Source: Streptosporangiaceae bacterium (GTDB lineage: Bacteria; Actinomycetota; Actinomycetes; Streptosporangiales; Streptosporangiaceae). Taken from it: a DNA stretch of 8,131 bases. The stretch covers positions 1 to 8,131 of the forward strand of contig JASIBM010000385.1 in the NCBI GenBank assembly GCA_030045175.1. Reading direction: 5' to 3'. This document shows positions 4,920 through 8,131 of the stretch, piece by piece. The position numbers were made by a program, and so were the translations under genes. A model generated the notes under the pieces. The model saw nothing but the letters and a program-made list of their open reading frames with translations, was not told the DNA's origin and did no database searches. The first letter of the stretch is position 1. Every line of letters begins with the position of its first letter.

Positions 4920-5831
4920 CTACGGCAGGTTGCGGAGGAACTCGCGGAGCCAGGGTACGAAATCGGGCGCCAGGTCGGGCCTGGCGCAGGCGAATTCGAC
5001 CGTTGTGCGGAGGAAGTCCTGCTTGTTTCCTGTGTCGTAGCGGCGGCCGCGGAACAGCACGCCGTGCACGCCGCCGCCGTCCGCGCACACGTCCCTGTCG
5101 GCTACCGCGAGCGTGCGCAGCGCGTCGGTGAGCTGGATCTCACCGCCCCGGCCGGCCGGGGTCTCGCGCAGCACGGGGAAGATCGCCGGGTCGCAGACGT
5201 ACCGGCCGATCACGATCCAGTTGGACGGCGCCTCGTTCGGGTCGGGCTTTTCTACTAGGTCGGTGATCGCGACGATGTCCTGGTCGTCGGTCGGCTTGAA
5301 CGCCGCGCAGCCATACGCGGATACCTGGTCGGCCGGGATCTCCATCAGCGCGACGATGCTCCCGCCGTAGCGCTGCCTCGCCGCGATCATCCTGGCGAGC
5401 AGGTCGTCGCGGGCGTCGATCAGGTCGTCGCCGAGCAGCACGGCGAACGGCTCGTCGCCCACGTGGTCGGCCGCGCAGAGCACGGCGTGGCCCAGGCCGC
5501 GCGGAGAGTCCTGGCGCACGTAGCTCACCCTGGCGAGCTCCGTCGGCGCGCGCACGGCGGCCAGCGCCCGCTGGTTGCCCCTCGCGGCCAGCCTGGCCTC
5601 GAGGTCTAGTGCCCGCTCGAAGTGCTCCGCGATCGATTGCTGGCCATCCCCGGTGATGAGCAGCACGTTGCCCAGGCCTGCCGCGACGGCCTCCTCGACC
5701 ACGTACTGGATCGCCGGCTTGTCCACGACGGGCAGCATGACCTTGGGCGTTGCCTTCGTGGCAGGCAAGAACCTGGTGCCCAGGCCGGCGACCGGGACAA
5801 CTGCCTTGGTGACAGCGGGTGAGTAGGCCAT
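4920..5831 (-). CDS. galU: UTP-glucose-1-phosphate uridylyltransferase GalU
   Basis: 303 residues, typical of bacterial GalU, which makes UDP-glucose from UTP and glucose 1-phosphate for envelope polysaccharides, glycolipids and trehalose. The nucleotide-binding loop AGLGTRFLPATKATPK (15-30) is complete, followed by MLPVVDKPAIQYVVEEAV (32-49), RGLGHAVLCA (111-120), the metal-binding LLGDD (132-136), DLVEKP (191-196), GRGGEIQLTDA (227-237) and RRYDTGNK (263-270). It is the first gene of the minus-strand cluster and is divergent from the cyclo-ligase gene across only 42 bp, as in mycobacteria. The ATG has AGGG nearby, but the same bases form a -10-like box, so it may be read from a leaderless transcript. 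No catalytic residue appears lost. Confidence 0.96.
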   Translation of the reverse strand: MAYSPAVTKAVVPVAGLGTRFLPATKATPKVMLPVVDKPAIQYVVEEAVAAGLGNVLLITGDGQQSIAEHFERALDLEARLAARGNQRALAAVRAPTELARVSYVRQDSPRGLGHAVLCAADHVGDEPFAVLLGDDLIDARDDLLARMIAARQRYGGSIVALMEIPADQVSAYGCAAFKPTDDQDIVAITDLVEKPDPNEAPSNWIVIGRYVCDPAIFPVLRETPAGRGGEIQLTDALRTLAVADRDVCADGGGVHGVLFRGRRYDTGNKQDFLRTTVEFACARPDLAPDFVPWLREFLRNLP

Positions 5832-5837
5832 GCTAAA

Positions 5838-5843
5838 ACCCTA
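5838..5843 (-). promoter_or_regulatory. Candidate -10 box (TAGGGT) for galU, implying a leaderless mRNA
   Basis: On the minus strand TAGGGT fits TANNNT, and exactly 6 nt separate it from the galU ATG, so transcription would start at or next to the A of the start codon. Leaderless mRNAs with this geometry are common in actinobacteria. No clear -35 is seen, and AGGG could alternatively serve as a Shine-Dalgarno site. Confidence 0.4.
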
Positions 5844-5847
5844 ACGA

Positions 5848-5873
5848 GCCAACGGAAGGATCTTGCGGTTGGC
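5848..5873. promoter_or_regulatory. Inverted repeat in the galU/cyclo-ligase divergent intergenic region
   Basis: GCCAAC (5848-5853) is mirrored by GTTGGC (5868-5873) across 14 nt, ending right at the plus-strand ATG. It fills most of the 42-bp divergent region and could bind a dimeric regulator of both directions. Arms of six bases are weak evidence. Confidence 0.25.
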
Positions 5874-6521
5874 ATGGCAAATAGTGATCACGGCGGGTCA
5901 CCGACACAACCTACCGTAGCTGGGCACGGCGGGACGGCGGATCGCCTGGCCGAGCGCAAGTCCCTGCTGCGCGGGCGGTTGCGGGCGGCGAGGTCGCGAC
6001 TGAGCCAGGCCGAGCGCGCCGCGGCCGGCCTGGCGCTGATGGCCGCGGTGCTCGAGTTGCCGCAGGCTCAGATGGCAGGGACGATCGCCGCGTACCTGTC
6101 GGTCGGCACCGAGCCGCCGACCGGCGGGCTGGTTTTCGCGCTCTGGAAGCGCGGCGGATACGTGCTGCTGCCTGTTCTCAGGGACGACTACGACCTGGAC
6201 TGGGCGTCGTATGAGGGGCCGGACTCGCTCGTGCCAGGGCCACGCGGGTTGCTCGAGCCGGCCGCGCAGCGGCGCGGGACCGGCGCTATCTCACGCGCCG
6301 ACCTGGTGATCGTGCCGGCGCTGGCGGTCGACCGCGCGGGCAACAGGCTCGGCCGCGGCGGGGGTTCCTATGACCGGGCGCTGGCGCGGGTCGGCTCGCA
6401 GGTGCCGACGATCGCGTTGCTGTACGACGATGAACTGCTCGACGAGGTGCCGGCCGGCCCGCACGACCAGCGGGTGCGGGCGGTTGGGCAACCTGGGCGA
6501 GGAATCTTCTGGGTCGGCTGA
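5874..6521 (+). CDS. 5-formyltetrahydrofolate cyclo-ligase (5-FCL/MTHFS family)
   Basis: 215 residues. The enzyme uses ATP to convert 5-formyl-THF to 5,10-methenyl-THF, recovering the storage form of folate into one-carbon metabolism. Signatures are the N-terminal basic helix ERKSLLRGRLRAARSRLS (27-44) with the usual ATP-contacting Lys29, IAAYLSVGTEPPT (71-83) with the substrate-pocket Glu80, ADLVIVPALAVDRAGNRLGR (142-161) followed by GGGSYDRAL (162-170), and VPAGPHDQRV (192-201). The glycine-rich loop has Ser165 where most relatives have Tyr or Phe before the YD pair. The first 20 residues are non-conserved and low in complexity. GGAAGGA lies 13 nt upstream of the ATG, farther than ideal. 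Head-to-head with galU, followed by an FmdB-type gene, the arrangement matches Rv0992c and its neighbours in mycobacteria. Confidence 0.93.
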   Translation: MANSDHGGSPTQPTVAGHGGTADRLAERKSLLRGRLRAARSRLSQAERAAAGLALMAAVLELPQAQMAGTIAAYLSVGTEPPTGGLVFALWKRGGYVLLPVLRDDYDLDWASYEGPDSLVPGPRGLLEPAAQRRGTGAISRADLVIVPALAVDRAGNRLGRGGGSYDRALARVGSQVPTIALLYDDELLDEVPAGPHDQRVRAVGQPGRGIFWVG

Positions 6522-6528
6522 CCGTTGC

Positions 6529-6534
6529 TACCAT
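6529..6534 (+). promoter_or_regulatory. Candidate -10 box (TACCAT) of the ruc-mtnP promoter
   Basis: TACCAT fits TANNNT and puts a start point near 6541, the first base of the CIRCE-like element, which is the classical arrangement for HrcA repression. It lies just after the cyclo-ligase stop codon. No strong -35 is visible at 17-18 nt upstream. Confidence 0.45.
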
Positions 6535-6540
6535 GTGCAG

Positions 6541-6567
6541 TTAGCAGTTGGCGGTGGCGAGTGCTAA
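6541..6567 (+). promoter_or_regulatory. CIRCE element (HrcA heat-shock operator), left arm degenerate
   Basis: The right arm GAGTGCTAA (6559-6567) is identical to the CIRCE consensus. The left arm TTAGCAGTT (6541-6549) matches TTAGCACTC at 7 of 9 bases, and the spacer is exactly 9 nt. HrcA binds such elements and represses chaperone genes until heat stress. The element ends 17 nt before the GTG of the FmdB/Ruc gene. From memory, Rv0991c of M. tuberculosis belongs to the small HrcA regulon, which supports this call. Confidence 0.8.
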
Positions 6568-6584
6568 GGCTTTTGGGAGGACAT

Positions 6585-6980
6585 GTGCCGACGTACCAGT
6601 ACGCCTGCACCGAGTGTGGAGACCGGCTTGAGGTCGTGCAGCGATTCAGCGACGACCCGCTGACCGTGTGCACGGACTGCGGCGGCAGGCTTCGCAAGGT
6701 GTTCTCCCCGGTGGGCATCGTGTTCAAGGGGTCGGGCTTCTACCGCACGGACTCGCGCAGCGGCTCGGTGCCGGCTGGCGCCAACGGCAAGTCCGGAGGC
6801 GATGGTGCGTCCTCGTCGGGGTCGGAAGGCGCCGCGTCGTCCGGGGCCGGCAAGTCGGACGGCGCAGCCTCGGGCGGCGCCTCGAGCACCTCGAAGTCGA
6901 ACGGCAGCGGGTCGGCCGGTGAGCCGGGCAAGGGCTCGGCCAAGGCGGGGTCCACCGGGACTAGCTCAAAGGTCGCCTGA
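6585..6980 (+). CDS. ruc: FmdB-family zinc-ribbon protein, Ruc-like redox-regulated chaperone
   Basis: 131 residues. The N-terminal half is a FmdB/CxxC zinc ribbon: PTYQYACTECG (2-12) gives the first cysteine pair Cys8 and Cys11, VCTDCGG (28-34) the second pair Cys29 and Cys32, then KVFSPVGIVFKGSGFYRTD (38-56), the usual end of the domain. Residues 57-131 are almost only Ser, Gly, Ala, Lys, Thr and Glu, so intrinsically disordered. The M. tuberculosis protein with this layout and locus, Rv0991c (Ruc), is a redox-controlled chaperone that binds misfolded protein when its cysteines are oxidised (recalled). GTG 6585 is chosen because GGGAGG sits 4 nt upstream and homologues begin with M/V-P-x-Y. 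The CIRCE element upstream predicts heat induction. mtnP begins 6 bp after its stop, so the two genes probably share a transcript. Confidence 0.88.
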   Translation: MPTYQYACTECGDRLEVVQRFSDDPLTVCTDCGGRLRKVFSPVGIVFKGSGFYRTDSRSGSVPAGANGKSGGDGASSSGSEGAASSGAGKSDGAASGGASSTSKSNGSGSAGEPGKGSAKAGSTGTSSKVA

Positions 6981-6986
6981 CCCGCG

Positions 6987-7793
6987 ATGGCCGGGCAGGC
7001 CACCATCGGCGTCATCGGCGGATCGGGATTCTACGAGTTCCTCGACGACGCGCGCGAGATCGCGGTGCAGACCCCGTTCGGGCCGCCGAGTGATCAGCTG
7101 ACCGTCGGCACCGTCGCCGGGCGCGGCGTTGCCTTCCTGCCAAGGCACGGCAAGGATCACAGGTTCCCGCCGCACCGCATTCCCTATCAGGCGAACCTCT
7201 GGGCGCTGCGCTCGCTTGGCGTGCGCCAGGTGCTCGCGCCGAGCGCCGTCGGGTCGCTCACGCCCGCGCTCGGCCCCGGAACCCTGGTGATCCCCGATCA
7301 GCTCGTGGACCGGACGACGAGCCGGGCGCAGACCTACTACTCCGAGGGCGGCGCGGTGCACGTGCAGTTCGCCGACCCGTACTGCCCGGCGGGCAGGTCG
7401 GTCGCGGCTGCCACGGGCGACGTGTTCGGCTGGCCGCCGGTGCGGTCGGGCACGCTCGTGGTGATCGAGGGGCCGAGGTTCTCCACCAGGGCAGAGTCGC
7501 GCTGGTACGCGGCGCAGGGCTGGACGCTGGTGGGCATGACCGGTCACCCGGAGGCTGTGCTGGCCAGGGAGCTCGCGCTGTGCTACACCCCGCTGTGCCT
7601 CGTGACCGATACCGACGCCGGCATCGAGGAGGGCGAGGGCGTCACTCATGCCGAAGTGCTTGAGGTCTTCGCCCAGAACGTGACCAGGCTGCGCGGCCTG
7701 TTGATGATGGTCATAGCGAACCTGCCGGTTGATCGGGCTTGCCCGTGCCCGGCCGCCCTCGACGGCCTGAAGCTGCCGATCGAGCTGCCGTAG
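6987..7793 (+). CDS. mtnP: S-methyl-5'-thioadenosine phosphorylase
   Basis: 268 residues, the normal size of trimeric PNP/MTAP enzymes. It phosphorolyses methylthioadenosine, a by-product of polyamine and other SAM-consuming reactions, to adenine and 5-methylthioribose 1-phosphate. Signatures: IGVIGGSGFY (7-16) with the phosphate-binding serine, LPRHGKDH (51-58), PSAVGSLTPALGPGTLVIPD (85-104) followed by QLVDRT, EGPRFSTRAES (161-171), VGMTGHPEAVLARELALCY (182-200) and TDTDAG (207-212). The paired aspartates in TDTD favour a 6-aminopurine substrate over the Asn found in hypoxanthine/guanine-type PNPs, so MTA is the likely substrate, although adenosine cannot be excluded. It lies 6 bp after the FmdB/Ruc gene without its own good ribosome site, suggesting coupled translation. 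Confidence 0.92.
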   Translation: MAGQATIGVIGGSGFYEFLDDAREIAVQTPFGPPSDQLTVGTVAGRGVAFLPRHGKDHRFPPHRIPYQANLWALRSLGVRQVLAPSAVGSLTPALGPGTLVIPDQLVDRTTSRAQTYYSEGGAVHVQFADPYCPAGRSVAAATGDVFGWPPVRSGTLVVIEGPRFSTRAESRWYAAQGWTLVGMTGHPEAVLARELALCYTPLCLVTDTDAGIEEGEGVTHAEVLEVFAQNVTRLRGLLMMVIANLPVDRACPCPAALDGLKLPIELP

Positions 7794-7805
7794 CGCGGTC
7801 GAGGG
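7756..7805 (+). terminator. Possible hairpin at the end of mtnP
   Basis: CCCTCGAC (7756-7763) pairs with GTCGAGGG (7798-7805) across the mtnP stop codon. The loop is long (34 nt) and no T-tract follows, so a terminator role is only a suggestion. In the opposite direction the decayed vapC frame runs into it. Confidence 0.2.
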
Positions 7806-7824
7806 AATCGGCGGTCGTGGAAGC

Positions 7825-8030
7825 AGCAAGCCCGGTCAGCACCGCCAGTTCCTCCCGCACCCCGCGCCGGGTGGCCAGCAGGTAGTCCAGTTCCGCGAGC
7901 ACGTACGGCGATACGACGAACGGGCCGCTGTCGGCATCGACAGCCGCGTTCGCGTCGTCGTGATTGCCGGGACCGGTCAGCGGCGCTGACGAGCGCTCCG
8001 ATCGCCTGCCGTATCAACAGGGTTCGCCAT
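7825..8030 (-). pseudogene. vapC: Decayed vapC (PIN-domain toxin) fragment
   Basis: Joining three minus-strand frames rebuilds the first half of a VapC ribonuclease toxin. An ATG at 8030 opens MANPVDT, with Asp at 8013-8015 where the first catalytic Asp is expected. After an apparent 10-nt insertion comes GALVSAADRS, then a second frame change of about 2 nt, then NHDDANAAVDADSGP and FVVSPYVLAELDYLLATR, followed by GVREELAVLTGLA. These are the strand-helix pieces of VapC up to about residue 65. The second half of the PIN domain, with the remaining acidic residues, is absent: similarity stops at 7825, 32 bp from the mtnP stop. No vapB antitoxin gene is seen at 8031-8131. The locus is a dead toxin gene left beside mtnP, or the joins reflect sequencing errors in a gene still truncated at its 3' end. 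Confidence 0.75.
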
Positions 8031-8062
8031 GCATCGCAAGCCCCCCCGTACCGGGAATGAGC

Positions 8063-8092
8063 TTCAGCGGCGTCGCAGCGAACGGGTAGGCT
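8063..8092 (+). promoter_or_regulatory. Candidate outward promoter at right edge
   Basis: TAGGCT (8087-8092) is a good TANNNT -10, and TTCAGC (8063-8068) is a poor -35 match at 18 nt. A GCCCGC/GCGGGC hairpin (8100-8118) follows. If real, it would drive a gene beginning beyond 8131. Confidence 0.25.
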
Positions 8093-8131
8093 TGGCGGAG
8101 CCCGCCGCGCGTGCGGGCACGCCCCGATAGC

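Noticed and set aside
5884..5903. TGATCACGGCGGGTCACCG resembling the repeat at 916-937
   Set aside because: It lies in the first codons of the cyclo-ligase gene, lacks the paired arm and differs at several positions. Probably chance.
1..8131. CRISPR array, insertion sequence or prophage genes
   Set aside because: No regularly spaced repeats, transposase, integrase or phage motifs were seen in any frame.

Overview
The window looks like chromosomal DNA of a high-GC actinobacterium. GC content is high almost throughout, GTG starts are used, and -10-like boxes follow the TANNNT pattern. The core gene order (a 5-formyltetrahydrofolate cyclo-ligase divergent from galU, then moeA/glp, a RimJ-type acetyltransferase and a three-TM membrane protein) is, from memory, the order of the M. 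tuberculosis Rv0992c-Rv0996 and Streptomyces galU-moeA-moaC-mogA loci. The genus cannot be fixed from sequence alone.

Left flank, 1-1020. There is no full-length conserved protein gene here. It holds a structured-RNA candidate at 173-318, closed by a perfect 8-bp helix and carrying some sequence blocks reminiscent of the c-di-AMP (ydaO-type) riboswitch. A possible 40-residue single-TM ORF follows (430-552), then a small helix-turn-helix remnant (564-599, minus strand). A clear tRNA-Ala(CGC) gene lies at 769-842 on the minus strand. Two strong hairpins and a GC-rich tandem repeat fill the gap between the tRNA and the next gene.

Central minus-strand cluster, 5831 down to 1021. In transcription order it reads galU (UDP-glucose synthesis), moeA/glp, moaC, mogA, a GNAT acetyltransferase, and a membrane protein of the SepX/GlpR type. 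moeA-moaC share an ATGA overlap and moaC-mogA a TGATG overlap, so these three are probably translationally coupled. Three products are molybdenum-cofactor proteins: MoaC makes cyclic pyranopterin phosphate, MogA adenylates molybdopterin, and MoeA-type proteins insert molybdate. The MoeA protein, however, sits in the conserved locus of Glp, the gephyrin-like FtsZ-binding division protein of corynebacteria, and it is followed by the likely gene for its membrane receptor. It lacks two lysines usually found around the PGKP motif and carries a 15-bp tandem repeat in its domain III region. The operon therefore joins cofactor synthesis, sugar-nucleotide supply for the envelope, and probably divisome assembly.

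Right plus-strand cluster, 5874-7793. It encodes 5-formyl-THF cyclo-ligase, an FmdB-type zinc-ribbon protein with a long disordered tail (Ruc-like redox chaperone), and S-methyl-5'-thioadenosine phosphorylase. A near-consensus CIRCE element (HrcA operator), with exact 9-N-9 spacing and a -10 box just before it, lies directly upstream of the FmdB/Ruc gene. This predicts a heat-shock-controlled internal promoter for ruc-mtnP.

Right edge, 7794-8131. A decayed vapC (PIN-domain toxin) lies on the minus strand with at least two frameshifts and no C-terminal half. A possible outward promoter sits at the window edge.
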